From assembly GCA_963682025.1 (NCBI GenBank), contig OY821519.1, positions 68,455,525 through 68,519,524 of the forward strand: a stretch of 64,000 bases of DNA, in the 5' to 3' direction. Position numbers and translations under genes: made by a program. Numbering within the stretch: position 1 is the first letter of the stretch; each line of letters begins with the position of its first letter. This document shows positions 12,080 through 23,840 of the stretch, one piece after another. The notes under the pieces are model-generated. The model did no database searches. It saw only the letters and a program-made list of their open reading frames with translations, and was not told the DNA's origin. This DNA is from Cordilura impudica. Lineage: Eukaryota > Arthropoda > Insecta > Diptera > Scathophagidae.

Positions 12080-12893
12080 CAGAACAATATTCTATTATAC
12101 CAACCGACTCAGAATCATTTTCTGAGTCGATTTAGCGATGTCCGTCCGTCTTTCCGTCCATTTGTGTGTCAATGTAAACTTTGTAATCAAACAACAGGGG
12201 GGTTATTATGTAATTCGATTCGAAACGAAAATATTTTCGAAAGGAATTTCCTTTCGAAAATTGAAATGCAAATAATAGTACGAAAGCGTACTACAAAGTA
12301 CAATTTGTACGAATTCGTAAATTTTTTTATTCGAATCGAATTACATAATAACCCCGCAGGTCGCAAATATATAAGCTTTTATCGACCATAGGCCCAAGGC
12401 TATTGAAATTGGTGAAAATCGGTGCATGTTGAGACTTAGTTCCCGTACAAATGACCCCTGAGATCAATTAAAATGCTATAAGATTCGAATTATTATATAG
12501 ATCTCGATCAAATTTGATTTATGTGTGTTTAATGCTAATCAGTATTACAAAAATAAACACTGTAGTACAATCTTTCGATCTGCCCGATGCTTCCTGATCT
12601 GTACTTAAATCTATCAAAAACACAGATTTTTCTCAAATTTGGTTTTTATGTGTTTTTGCAAAAAAAAAACAGTGATCTTGATCGGTCCATTTTTCGACCT
12701 TGTCCCCATATAAAAATAACATCAGATTTGAACTTTTTCATATTTTCATACCACAAATTAACACCAACACCATTAAAATTTGGTTTATGCTTATATTCTA
12801 TATCCAGTAATTGACTCACTAAAGTTGGATTCAGACACTCTTTCGAAATGCATGGTATTGGGTATCGTATAGTGGGTCTAGACAGACTATCAT
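12080..12893 (+). mobile_element. HINE-A repeat, copy 2
   Basis: Carries all HINE-A landmarks from 'tataccaaccgactcagaatc' to 'catggtattgggtatcgtatag'. An imperfect palindromic insert of ~150 bp (around 12199-12354) begins ggttattatgtaattcgatt and ends with its inverse aatcgaattacataataacc. These inverted ends suggest a tiny separate MITE inside this copy. Confidence 0.75.
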
Positions 12894-12897
12894 TAAA

Positions 12898-13690
12898 CCC
12901 TATACCACTATGTGGTTTGGGTATAATGACTTTGTGCTGCTGTTTGTAACTACCAAAAATATTTGACCTAGACCCATCTTTTATTATACCGATCGACCCG
13001 GAGTCACTTTCTGAGTCGATTTAACGATGTCCGTCCGTCCGTCCGTCCGTATGTGTGTCCATGTAAACCTTGTAATCAAACTGCTGGTCGCAAATATGAT
13101 TATATTGAACGGTATTGAAATTGCTGGATGAACGCTATTGAAATTGGTGAAATTCGGTCCATGTTGAGACCTTGTCCCCAAACTAATGACCCCGATGAAA
13201 TCGACATAAATTGCCATACGATCCAAATTATCATATAGATCTCAGTCAAATTGGGTTTATATGTGTTTAATATATCCACTAATAAGTAGTCCAAAAATAA
13301 TACCCATAGGACAATTCTTAGTCATAGGCCCCATATAGAGCTGCTTCCCGATCTTCACTTAAATCTATCAAAAAACAAAAATATTGCACAGATTTTTCAC
13401 AAATTTTTCACAAATTTGGTTTGTATATATTTTTTGAAAATATAAGTGACTTTACCAAATATGATCAGGATCGATCCATTTTTGGACCTAGTTCCCATAT
13501 AAATATAACACCCGATATGAACTTTTTCATATCTGCAGCCAAAAAAAATAATAACAATTACACTTTAATTAGGTTTATGCTTATTTTCTATATCGAATTA
13601 GTTGGACGGGAGAGATAGGGTCTCTAAACCATGGTATAGGGTATCGTATAGACGGTCTAGACCGACTATAATTTTTTATTTGTCTTATTA
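12898..13690 (+). mobile_element. HINE-A repeat, copy 3
   Basis: Starts with the subterminal block accctataccactatgtgg and ends with 'tggtatagggtatcgtatag' and the hairpin ggtctagacc. It contains (gtcc)n near 13028. It abuts copy 2 directly, giving a head-to-tail arrangement. Confidence 0.85.
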
Positions 13691-13815
13691 CTTGAATAGT
13701 TTGTTTTTCTATTTTTTGGGTAAAAACTACTAAAAATATCAATTCCTCTTTGGAAGTTGAAAGTAATTTCAGTTCTGAAGAAAATTTATCAGGTGTACAA
13801 TGAGTTTCCGTCGTT

Positions 13816-14608
13816 TTTTATACCCTATACCACTATGTGGTTTGGGTATAATGACTTTGTGCTGCTGTTTGTAACAACCAAAAATATTTGACCTAGACCC
13901 ATCTTTAATTATACCGATCGAATCAGAATCACTTTTTGAGTTGATTTAACAATGTCCGTCCGTCCGTCCGTCCGTCCGTCCGTCTGTGTGTCCATGTAAA
14001 CCTTGTAATCAAACTGCAGCTCGCAAATATGAATATATTTTGATGAAATTTGGTATATAAGCTTTTATCGGCCATGGGATGAACGCTATTGGAATCGGTG
14101 AGAATCGGTCCATGTTCAGACCTAGCCCCCATACAAATTACCCCTATGAAATCGACATAAATTGCCATACGATCCAAATTGTCATATAGATCTTACTCAA
14201 ATTGGGTTTTGTATGCGTTCATTACGTCCATTAATGAGTAATCCAAAAATTATCCCTTTGGCCCCATATAGGGCTGCTTCCCGATCTTCACTTAAATCTA
14301 TTAAAAAACAAAAATATTGCACTGATTCTTCTCAGATTTGGTTTGTATATATTTTTGCAAAACACAAGAGATTTTTCCAAACATGATCAGGATCGGTCCA
14401 TTTTTGGACCTAGTCCCCATATAGATATAGCATCCGATATGAACTTTTTCATATCTGCAGCCAAAAAAATTAATAAAAATCCCACTCAAATTTGGTTTTT
14501 GCTTATTTTCTATGTCCAGTTAGTTGGGCCTAAGAGATAGGGTTTCTAAACGCATGGTATAGGGTATCGTATAGTCGGTATAGACCGACTATAATTTTCT
14601 TACTTGTT
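13816..14608 (+). mobile_element. HINE-A repeat, copy 4 (best-preserved full-length)
   Basis: The 5' subterminal repeat ataccctatacca (13820-13832) is the exact inverse of tggtatagggtat (14555-14567). It is followed by a 3' hairpin tatagtcggt..accgactata (14570-14593) and the tail ttttcttacttgttttt. An internal (gtcc)n tract lies at 13954-13983. Subterminal inverted repeats, an internal microsatellite and a 3' hairpin just before the end are the architecture of DINE-1/INE-1 and other Helentron-associated elements. Non-coding. Confidence 0.85.
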
Positions 14609-14640
14609 TTTTATTAAAAAATTGGGCATTTGTTGTGAAA

Positions 14641-14925
14641 AATTGGAATTTTATGTTTACATTTTCCCATCTTTCTGGTGGGATACGGATACCGCATCGA
14701 ATAAATGCTTCATCTTTGAGGCCATCCACGAATCGACATAATTGTTGATGTCTTCATATGATGTGATGGTAGTGCTCAGACCGTCATCTATTGATACCAG
14801 AGGAAATCAGAAGTAGTACTTTTTGGTGAATACGGCGGGTGGGGTAAAACTTCCCAACTAAGTTTTTTCAAATAAATTTTGACCGAAGCCGAAACAGGTG
14901 GATGAGCAATATCTACATATTTTCC
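14641..14925 (-). pseudogene. Mariner transposase, C-terminal part
   Basis: The minus strand, across frames, reads S-A-S-V-K-I-Y-L-K-K-L-S-W-E-V-L-P-H-P-P-Y, then S-Y-E-D-I-N-N-Y-V-D-S, then an ending P-P-E-R-W-E-N-V. These match the conserved C-terminal third of mariner transposases: the LxWEVLxHPPYSPDLAPxDY block, the SYEDIKxWxDSW block and the RWEKVV end. The DLAPSDY catalytic segment is degraded and several frameshifts are present. The partner N-terminal part is at 17237-17850, separated by a minisatellite. Confidence 0.75.
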
Positions 14926-16568
14926 AATTGTATTTCAGAAAATATCAATTGTTTTTCAGAAAGCATCAATTGTATTTCACAAAACTTGAATTGATTTTTA
15001 AAAAAGTAACAATTGTATATCAGATAGTATCAACTGTATTTCAGAAAACTTCAATTGAATTTCAGAAAACATCAATTGATTTTTCAGAAGGTATCAACTG
15101 TATTGCAGAAATGTCTATTGTATTTCAGAAAACATCAATTGAATTTCAGAAAATGTCAATTGTATTTCATAAAGTCTGAAATGTGTTTCTGAAAACATCA
15201 AATGTATTTCAGAAAGTATCAAATATTTTTAAGAAAATATCAAATGTATTTCAGAAAACTTTAAATTTATTTCAGAAAGTATCAAATGTATTTCAGAAAA
15301 CATCAATTGTATTTCAGAAAACATAATTTGAATTTCAGAAAGTATCAATTGTATTTTAAAAAACATCAAATGTATTTCAGAAAACATCAAATGTATTTCA
15401 GAAAGTATCAAATGAATTTCAGAAAGTATCAAATGTATTTTAGAAAATATCAAATGTATTTCAGAAAATATCAAATGTATTTCAGAAAGTATCAAATGTA
15501 TTTCATAAAGTACCAAATGTATTTCAGAAAATATCGAATCTATTTCAGAAAACTTTAAATTTATTTCAGAAAGTATCAAATGTATTTCAGAAAACATCGA
15601 ATGTATTTCAGAAAGTATCAAATCTATTTCAGAAAACATCTAATGTATTTCAGAAAGTATCAAATATATTTCAGGAAACATCGAATGTATTTCAGAAAGT
15701 ATCAAATCTATTTCAGAAAATTTCGAATATATTTCAGAAAGTATCAAATCTATTTCAGAAAACATCGAATGTATTTCAGAAAGTATCAAATCTATTTCAG
15801 AAAACATCAAATGTATTTCAGAAAGTATCAAATATATTTCAGAAAGTATCAAATGTATTTCAGAAAATATCAAATGTATTTCAGAAAACATCAAATGTAT
15901 TTCAGAAAGTATCAAATGTTTTTCAGAATATATCAAATGTATTTCACAAAACTTTATTTCAGAAAATATAAATTTTTTTTCAGAAAACATCAAATGTATT
16001 TCAGAAACGGTCAAATGTATTTCAGAAAATATCAATTGTATTTCAGAAAACATCAATTGAATTTCAGAAGGTATCAATTGTATTTTATACAGTCTGAAAT
16101 GTATTTCAAAAAACATCAAATGTATTTCAGAAAACATAAAATGTATTTCAGAAAGTATCAAATGTATTTCAGCAAATATCAAATGTATTTCAGAAAATAT
16201 CAATTTTTTTCCAGAAAACATCAAATGTATTTCAGTAACAGTCAAATGTATTTCAAAAAATATCATATTTTTTCAGAAAACATCAAATGCGTTTCAGAAA
16301 TGGTCAAATGTATTTCAGAAAATATCAATAGTATTTCAGAAAACATCAATTGAATTTCAGAAGGTACCAATTGTATTTTATACAGTCTGAAGTGTATTTC
16401 AAAAAACATTAAATGTATTTCAGAAAACATCAAATGTATTATATAAAGTATCAAATGTATTTCAGGAAATATCAAATTTTTTTCAGGAAACATCGAATGT
16501 ATTTCAGAAATGGTCAAATGTATTACAGAAAATATCAATTGAATTTCAGAAAATATCAATTGAATTTC
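14926..16568 (+). repeat. 21-bp minisatellite, roughly 78 units
   Basis: The unit is close to ATCAAATGTATTTCAGAAAAC, varying at a few positions (gtatc/acatc, aattg/aaatg). Since 21 is a multiple of three and the unit lacks stops in several frames, it creates long apparent ORFs on both strands (up to 257 codons), repeating a seven-residue motif K-Y-Q-M-Y-F-R on plus and S-E-I-H-L-I-F on minus. These are by-products, not proteins. The array sits exactly inside a mariner coding region. Confidence 0.9.
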
Positions 16569-16910
16569 TGAATTAAAAAGTAATTTATCCTACAATACCG
16601 AAAAGTTATTATTGTTTTTATTACTGATTTGGAGTCACAGAAAATGTTTGCCAATACTTGAACTTATTTTTTATGCACTGGAAAATAAATTATCAAGGGC
16701 AGACTCTCAATGGTAAGAAGATGTAGACTTAATTATTTAATCAGCTACAATATTAAAACCAGGAGAGCAATCGGGAATAAAATTTTGCCTGCATCGTGAC
16801 GCCCGATATTGAAGCCACCATTTTGAAAACGCACGTTTATATACAAGAAATGTTACAAACCCTGTGTAATACTTACAAAAATATGTTTTTGTCTAACGTT
16901 CTAACTATTT

Positions 16911-17236
16911 TTCTGAAATTCAATTGATATTTCCTAAAAAAATTGATATTTTCTGAAATACATTAGAAAATTCCTGAGATACTGAAGTTTTCTGAAATAC
17001 ATTTGATATTTTCTGAAATAAATTTTATAATTTCTGAAATACATTTCATGAAATGCATTTCATGTTTTCTGAAATATACTTACTGAAATACAATTGATAC
17101 TTTCTCAAATGCAATTGATATGAGTATTTTATGAAATTCGTTTGATGTTTTCTGAAATACAATTGATTATTTCTAAAAATCAATTGTGTTTTCTGAAATA
17201 CAATTGATACTTTCTGAAATTAAATTCATGTTTTCT
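16911..17236 (-). repeat. Same 21-bp minisatellite in inverted orientation
   Basis: The units read ttttctgaaatacaattgat, the reverse complement of the array at 14926-16568. Copies are fewer (about 15) and more degraded. The ~340 bp between the two arrays (16569-16910) has no recognised content, so the whole forms a potential long hairpin. Confidence 0.85.
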
Positions 17237-17850
17237 CGCTTTTCTATAATTGTGTTCGACTCTATTTCAACAATTGTGTACGGTAGACAGCCCCCGTAAT
17301 GCTTTCATTCGGTTTGAGCAATTCATAATATACGACTCCAAGCTGATCCCACCAAATATACAACAATATTTTTTTCCATGAATATTTGGCTCAGCTGTTC
17401 GCTGACGTTAAAGCGTGGCCAGGTAGTCTCCATGATTTCTTTTTTTTTTTTTTTGGATTATTACATTGGATCCGTTTTTTTATCAGGTTTATGCCTGGAA
17501 AACAGCAATTTCACATTTGCAAAATCCATATTCAACGTTTCTCTGCTTCATTTCATATAGAACGCAATTTCCTTGCTTTTGAACTACAATGTAGAATTGC
17601 TTGTTTAGTGCAAGTTCTTCTAGCGTTTAACATGAATCTTGATCCAATAACGTTTCGAAATCCTCCTCTTTGCACGCTTTAGGCCTTCCGCTACATTATT
17701 TGACTTCGATGTCAAATTCATCGCTCTTAATCTTTTGAAACCACTCACACAAATGCTTCAACCAGCAATTGATGTTCCTCAGCTGCAGAATTTTTCAAAA
17801 TGAAAATGTAAATCAGAAGTTCCCACAAATGACGGTTTTTCGGGTCACAG
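17237..17850 (-). pseudogene. Mariner transposase, N-terminal to central part
   Basis: Minus-strand frames give F-I-L-K-N-S-A-A-E-E-H-Q-L-L-V-E-A-F (N-terminal helix-turn-helix region), V-Q-K-Q-G-N-C-V-L-Y-E-M-K (linker), N-P-K-K-K-K-K, then I-W-W-D-Q-L-G-V-V-Y-Y-E-L-L-K-P-N-E and an ending E-K-R. This order is the standard mariner order up to the segment before the second catalytic Asp. Frames are broken by several stops and indels. The coding sequence then runs straight into the minisatellite at 17236. Confidence 0.8.
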
Positions 17851-19337
17851 CTCGAAATTTTCGTACGAAGAAAAAAAGTACCTGATTCTGATAAGATATT
17901 CGCAAAATTCAATGTAATGTTGTTGACAGATGTACCACCTATCGATATCAACATTTTACATTTCAAAATTTTACCATAACTTACTGGTGACGCCATCTTT
18001 AGTAAAACATATACTTTTCCTAAAGCACCAATATACTAATTCAATATCACTTTTGAACGGAATTTAACTCTATGACATGTCTGTATATAAAAATTTTAAT
18101 CATAAACTACCTTGTTGAAAGCCGTTTCCATAATAGCATTACTATTTTTATGTTCACATCTGTTATTCGTTGATTGAAGAAGTCAAGCATATAAAATGGT
18201 TAAACATAAAAAGTTGTAGGCTGCCATAAATTCTTATGATTAGTGGGCCTTTTAACTTTAACTTATTAGGAGGGTGAAACTAATAACAAAAAGTATGCAT
18301 TTAACCACAGCCTAAGACACACTGAGTTTATACATTGTACACAGCACAGCACATATGGAAAAGCCAAGGTCTCTCATCACTCAGAAACAATCAAAATAAT
18401 CAGTTAGTTACTCTTAGCAATCTCTAACATACTTACGAGTAGTTATGTATGTTCCAACAGTTTGTGGTGTATTTTGCACGCACTACAACCGAAGTTTGAA
18501 TACAATTTTGTCTGTCTTACCAAATCATAAGTAATTGTAGTAGTAGCATGCGGCTTCAGTCTACTCCATTGCCAGACATTCAATTAAGTATATTTTTATG
18601 AATGTGTTAATGTAGTTCAATGAATGTCTATGTTTCAGCTTATTTTTTGTATTAAGTATTAGACTTTAGTGTTTCCGCTTGTACTTTCGGAAGTTAAGTA
18701 TCAAATATTATTTCGATATATCACTTGGGATTAAGTAACTTTTAAGAAGTTTTAATTGGCACTGAGTGTGGGCGTAGGAGTAATTAAAACATACCTAGGC
18801 ATAACAATGCATTAAGCGACATCCCTGTTGGAGTTCAGAGTTGTTGTGTAGGTTTTTGAGGTCTTAATTAAGTTTATGTGTTAATATTTTGTATGCAGCT
18901 ACTAAATTGTGGTCATAAGTTACTTACACTCTTATATAGTCTATATAAAAATTTGAAGATTACGCTGGTCTACCAATTTAAATAGATTGACTGCAGAAAC
19001 GAAGAATGTTTTTTAACTAATCTGGTTGCGCTGAATTCGAATCTGGCATAAAAATTGGGCTATCACGTCTTGTTAATTTTTTATCGCATGCTGGCAATAA
19101 TGTAATGTAAAACAGTCAATACTGACACTACAATTTCACAATTATTAATTTGACAGAAGCCCACATTCATTCTAAATCCCAATAACAGTAGCGTTTAACT
19201 ATGTCAGGGAGATGGTGTGTTACTGATTCAAGCTTTTGTTTTATTTGTAGTGAATATTTGGTTGGAAAAAAAGGATATAAAATATCAGAATCATTAAAAT
19301 ATGCATATTTATAATATTTTGGTTTTGCTGCAGAAAC
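17851..19337. other. Non-coding stretch upstream of the mariner remnant
   Basis: The first ~200 bp may include the mariner 5' end, but terminal inverted repeats were not identified. The remainder shows no gene or shared repeat. Confidence 0.4.
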
Positions 19338-19538
19338 TTGGACACAGCGTGGACACCGATAAAATTTTGTAATAGTTGCAGAACTGTTTTATACAAGTGG
19401 TCAAATGGCAAGAAGATCTATTTCGATTTTTCAATTCCAGTAATTTGGAGAGCATCAAAAAACCACCAAACCGATTGTTTTTTCTGTTTAATAAAAGTTG
19501 CTAGATTCAATATGAAAAATCGAAAAAATGTCCCATAG
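19338..19538 (+). pseudogene. Fragment of a repeated arthropod Cys-rich protein family
   Basis: The 66-codon frame has W-T-P-I-K-F-C-N-S-C near its start and I-P-V-I-W-R-A-S-K-N-H-Q-T-D-C-F-F-C-L later, with a Lys/Asn-rich end. The pattern CxxC, then 'P-x-V-W-R-x-P-x-x-H-x-x-D-C-Y-F-C', is one I recall from multi-copy uncharacterised arthropod proteins, probably mobile-element-borne. A possible splice acceptor (ttttgctgcag) precedes it. The frame opens with TTG rather than ATG and stops early, so it is an exon-like fragment. Function unknown. Confidence 0.45.
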
Positions 19539-19645
19539 ATTTCTGATTTTTTTCTTCGGCAAATAGCTTGAGCAAACCAAGTTGGACTAATTTGATGGAA
19601 TGAAATCTTCAAATAATCTAACCCATAAAAACAAAGTTTTTATTA

Positions 19646-20483
19646 AAACTCTTTCTTTCCTTATGCATATGAGTTTTGAATCTCTTCGTGACTGTGCGTG
19701 ACTATGCCTGACTGTGCGTGACTAAGTCAAAGTTAATCTTTTTTTCACAGAAAGTGTGTGGACCAAGTTTCAGATCGATCGAATGAGGGTAAATGACATT
19801 TAGATCACTCCGTGACTGTGCTTGACCATGCGTGACTGCACGTGACTAAGTCAAAGTTAATCTTTTTTTCACAGAAAGTGTATGGACCAAGTTTCAGATC
19901 GATCGGATGAGGGTACATGACATTTAGATCACTTCGTGACTGTGCTTGACCATGCCTGACTGCGCGTGACTAAGTCAAAGTTAATCTTTTTTCACAGAAA
20001 GTGTGTGGACCAAGTTTCAGATCGATCGGATGAGGATAAATGACATTTAGGTCACTCCGTGACTGTGCTTGACCATGCGTGACTGCGCGTAGCTAAGTCA
20101 AAGTTAATCTTTTTTTCACGGGAAGTGTATGGACCAAGCTTGAGATCGATCGGATGAGGGTCAATGACATTTAGATCACTCCGTGGCTGTGCGTGACCAT
20201 GCGTGACTGCGCGTGACTAAGTCAAAGTTAATCTTTTTTTACAGAACGTGTATGGACCAAGCTTGAGATCGATCGGATGAGGGAAAATGACATTTACATC
20301 ACTCCGTGGACCAAGCTTGAGATCGATCGGATGAGGGGAAATGACATGTGCGTGACTACCCCAAAATTAATCTGCAGTCACGACAAGACTATAGGCCTAG
20401 TTTCAGATCAATTGGATAAGGGGGAATGGGGTCCACCCATGGCAGACAGACAGACAGAGAGCATGAGTTAAAAGAAAGAGTTT
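19646..20483 (+). mobile_element. TIR element made of 124-bp tandem repeats
   Basis: It is bounded by AAACTCTTTCTTT (19646) and its exact inverse AAAGAAAGAGTTT (20471-20483). Inside are five units of 122-124 bp starting at cgtgactgtg (19687, 19811, 19935, 20058, 20182), each with 'agtcaaagttaatc' and 'aagtttcagatcgatcgg', plus a truncated sixth and a unique right part ending (caga)n. A shorter sibling lies at 40230-40557 with the same ends but fewer units. Non-coding. Confidence 0.8.
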
Positions 20484-20627
20484 AAAAATTATAATTTTTC
20501 CCATTCTTTTAATAAATTTTTTAGCATATTCAGGGCGCATGATTATTATTTATTGGTGGTGTATAAGAGATGTGTACGTATAAGTGATATTTTTAATATT
20601 AAATCAAACATACGTCAGTATTTATAC

Positions 20628-23396
20628 CAGAGTTGTGCTTTTACGCGTAAAACTACAAATATAATTTTACACGTAAAAAATGTGTAAAAGTGTAAAACTT
20701 TACGCAGAAGTGTAAAATTTTACACTTTTACGTAAATTTTTATACTTTAACACATTTACGTAAAAATTTTCACTTTTTTAACAAGTGTTCCCGTTCTATT
20801 TATAAATTCAACAGATGGACAGTCAACACAAATTTCATGCATGGATTGAAATTAATAATAAAATAATTTGTCAATAAATTTATCTAATAATAATGATTAT
20901 ATGTTGTAGTAATAATTTCATATTTAATAGTAATAATTTATTTTTATATTCTTAAGTTTAATAATTAGTTCTAGGCAACTCTGTCTTATCTGGCATATCA
21001 ATCAGCTGTTGATCTTAAGCACATTTGCAAATCAGCAAAATGAGTGAAAACAAAAAAATTATTAATCAGCTCAATTTTGAAATAAAAAAAGATGGCAAAA
21101 ACTATAACGCCTTATGCAATTATTGCAAGAAAATTTTAACAAACACTGCCATTCAAAGGCTACAGGGTCATAGGTGGGTAATATGATATTTCTTTATTTT
21201 CTTCATGTCAAGAGACTTGTTTTTTCGAAATCGTTGTAAAAAACCAACACATATTCTTGATATTGGAACCATTATTGAAATAAACGATAATGCAGAGACA
21301 TCAATGGATTTTGACAATTCCAGAGAAATATCAATAATGGATATTTCCAACTTGTCGCATGCTGATATTCCAATAGCATTGACAAGTCTTCCAACAACAC
21401 CATCATCAACAACACCATCGCCAACAGCTCAATCATTAACAACACCATCATCAACAGCACCATCAACTTCATCAGCATGTAGTGAATCTGACTATCCACT
21501 ATTCAAATATCCGAAAAGCAAAAAGACCAGCGGTTTAAAACAGTTTTTTTGACAAAATAACAAAAAAAAAAAAAGAAGACGAGATTTCTGAAGTAGTTGC
21601 GAAATTTCTCTATGGATGCAACATTCCTTTAAATGTTGTCGAAGCGGAGCCTTTAAAGAAATGTTGAAAAAATTAAGGCCAGCCTATGCGAAAGCCGTTC
21701 CAAATAGAAAAATGCTTTCAACCACACTGCACGCAATCAAAAAATAGTCGTCACAATGCTACATAATGCCAACGGTGAAAAAGCTTTCTTTGAATCTTGG
21801 AACCTTTCTGGTGAATCAGAAAACTCGGAAAAATTGGCAGAAATTGTTCGCGCTTCAATAAAAATTGGTCATGAGAGGTACAACACCCATGTTTACACAG
21901 TTGTTTCCGATAATGCAGCAAATATGGTCCAGATGGGAAAATTAGTTGATATATGGCACAGCAACTGCAGCGCACATGTTGAAAATTTCTTAGCAAAAGA
22001 CCTGCTAGACCAAACAAAGATCTCAAATTTAACGGCGGTACTCAAAGAATTTAGATATGCTGATTTAGAGCAAGCGATTTTAGAGCAAGGTGGAACCAAA
22101 ATAAAACTACCTGCAGAAACCCGCTGGTGCTCGTATCGGGACTGCTGCGTATGTTTAAAAACAAATTTGAAATTCATGCGCCAACTCATTATATGTACAT
22201 GGAGTCTAACAATATCAAGACAAATGTCAAAAATTTATTATTTAATGATGAATTTATAGATAATGTCAATAAATTAATTACCTTGCTCGATCCAGTATCT
22301 ATCCTGTTGAACAAAGTGCAATCGACAGATTGTACTTTAGCAGAATCTACAAATTTTTGGTTGTCCCTAGATGGAAAGGATGATCGACAAGTGCAAAACA
22401 AAATTATACATAGAACAAATCAAGCACTGAATAAATATGCCATAACTGCATTTTATTTAAATCCTTATTACGACCAAAGCAAGTTGAATTCCGACCAGAT
22501 GGATACAGCAACAACTTTTTTAATGCAGAATTTGGACGGGCAAGGGTTTGCTGAACTGGATTTATTTTTAAATCGTAAGGACCATTTTAGAGTTTGCTGT
22601 CACAAAGATTTAAATGAGAATGCTGCTTTATTTTGGAGAATCAAATATGCAAAAATAGCTGAATTGGCCAACAAGTTGATTAATATTCCAGCATCATCGG
22701 CGCAATGAGAACGCGTATTTTCAAACTGGGGCTATATCCACTCAAATGTGAGAAATAGATTAACATTTGACCGATCGAAAAAGCTTTTGCACATATATTA
22801 TAACACAAAAGTTAACTCATCGTTTACCCCCGATGAATACATCCATTATTTTTATGACATATTTTCAAATAAATAAATTATTACCCCCGTTTCTATCGAC
22901 CCGTTCGTACTTGCTTATTTCCTGCTTAAAAAATTTTGTATGGGAAATTAAGACACTGTAGCTATAACTCCTTAGACATTTATTCTATATGCTAAGTATA
23001 CAGCTTAAAATTTTGCTGCTTAAAAACATAGTGTTGCCGCTCAAAAACAAAAATTTTTTTATTTCTGTCAAGAAAAAAAGTGTTGTTTGAAGTTTCAAAA
23101 TAGCTTTTAAAGGAACATATATTCAATGAGAATAATGAAACTTATGAATGGAGAGCTTTACAATTTGAAACGTTTCTGTTCATTATTTGTCAGTTTGCTA
23201 CAATTCAAATATGCCATGCCATTTTTGTAAGCTATTGAACTTAGCAAGTATCTCACTGGTCGACAGAAACATGCTTATTAATATTATTATTAAAAAAAGA
23301 CTGTTTCTTTCCATTAAGATAAATTTGTTTAGATTTAAAATTTTACAGTAAATCGTAAAGTTTTACGTTTTACTGTAAAGTATTACGTTTAGCCGA
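20628..23396 (+). mobile_element. Decayed hAT transposon
   Basis: The left end starts cagagttgtgcttttacg, and both flanks of the coding part carry clusters of GTAAAA/TTTTAC motifs (20636-20790; 23340-23393), as expected of subterminal transposase-binding repeats. The right terminus is not defined because HINE-A begins at 23399. The encoded transposase remnant is listed separately. No target duplication could be identified. Confidence 0.6.
21040..22860 (+). pseudogene. hAT-family transposase (BED finger to dimerisation domain), broken
   Basis: It starts ATG at 21040 with a BED-type zinc finger (C-N-Y-C-K-K-I-L ... L-Q-G-H-R). This is followed by a Ser/Thr/Pro-rich linker, a helical region with L-R-P-A-Y-A-K, a core with V-V-S-D-N-A-A-N-M (the conserved second Asp region of hAT) and C-S-A-H-V-E-N-F-L. 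The C-terminal hATC dimerisation motif is P-A-S-S-A-Q-stop-E-R-V-F-S-N, then N-R-L. Damage includes an insertion or ~39-bp intron-like gap at 21174-21212, frameshifts near 21550, 21660 and 22130, a missing piece around 21750 and a TGA inside the hATC motif at about 22706. It is not able to encode a full protein. Confidence 0.8.
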
Positions 23397-23840
23397 TTTA
23401 TACCCTATACCACTATGTGGTTTGCCTATAATGACTTCGTGCTGCAGTTTGTAACTACCAAAAATATTTGACCTAGACTCATCTCTTATTATACCGATCG
23501 ACTCATAATCACTTTCTGAGTCGATTTAGCAATGTACGTCCATCCGTCTGTATGTCCATGTAAACATTGTTATCAAACTACAGGTCTCAAATATGAATAT
23601 ATTTTAATGACATTTGGTATATAAGCTTTTATCAGCCATAGGATGAATGCTGTTGAAATTGGTGAAATTCGGTCAATGTTCAGACCTAGTCCCCATACAA
23701 ATGACCCCTATGAAATGTACTTAAATTGCCATAATATCCAATTTATCATATAGTTTTCGGTCAAATTGGGTTTGTGTGTGTTTATTACATCCATTTATCA
23801 ATTCTTTGTCATAGCCCCCATATAAAGCTGCTTCCCGATC

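Noticed and set aside
12984..14540. Several 60-80-codon ORFs recurring with near-identical peptides
   Set aside because: They recur because HINE-A recurs (also at 54.1 and 57.0 kb); no start context, frame conservation or domain.
15580..16353. 257-codon ORF repeating K-Y-Q-M-Y-F-R
   Set aside because: It is the translation of a 21-bp minisatellite; similar ORFs exist on the opposite strand and it lies inside a dead mariner.
14926..16568. Regular direct repeats resembling a CRISPR array
   Set aside because: There are no spacers: units are contiguous 21-mers, in eukaryotic transposon-rich DNA without cas genes.
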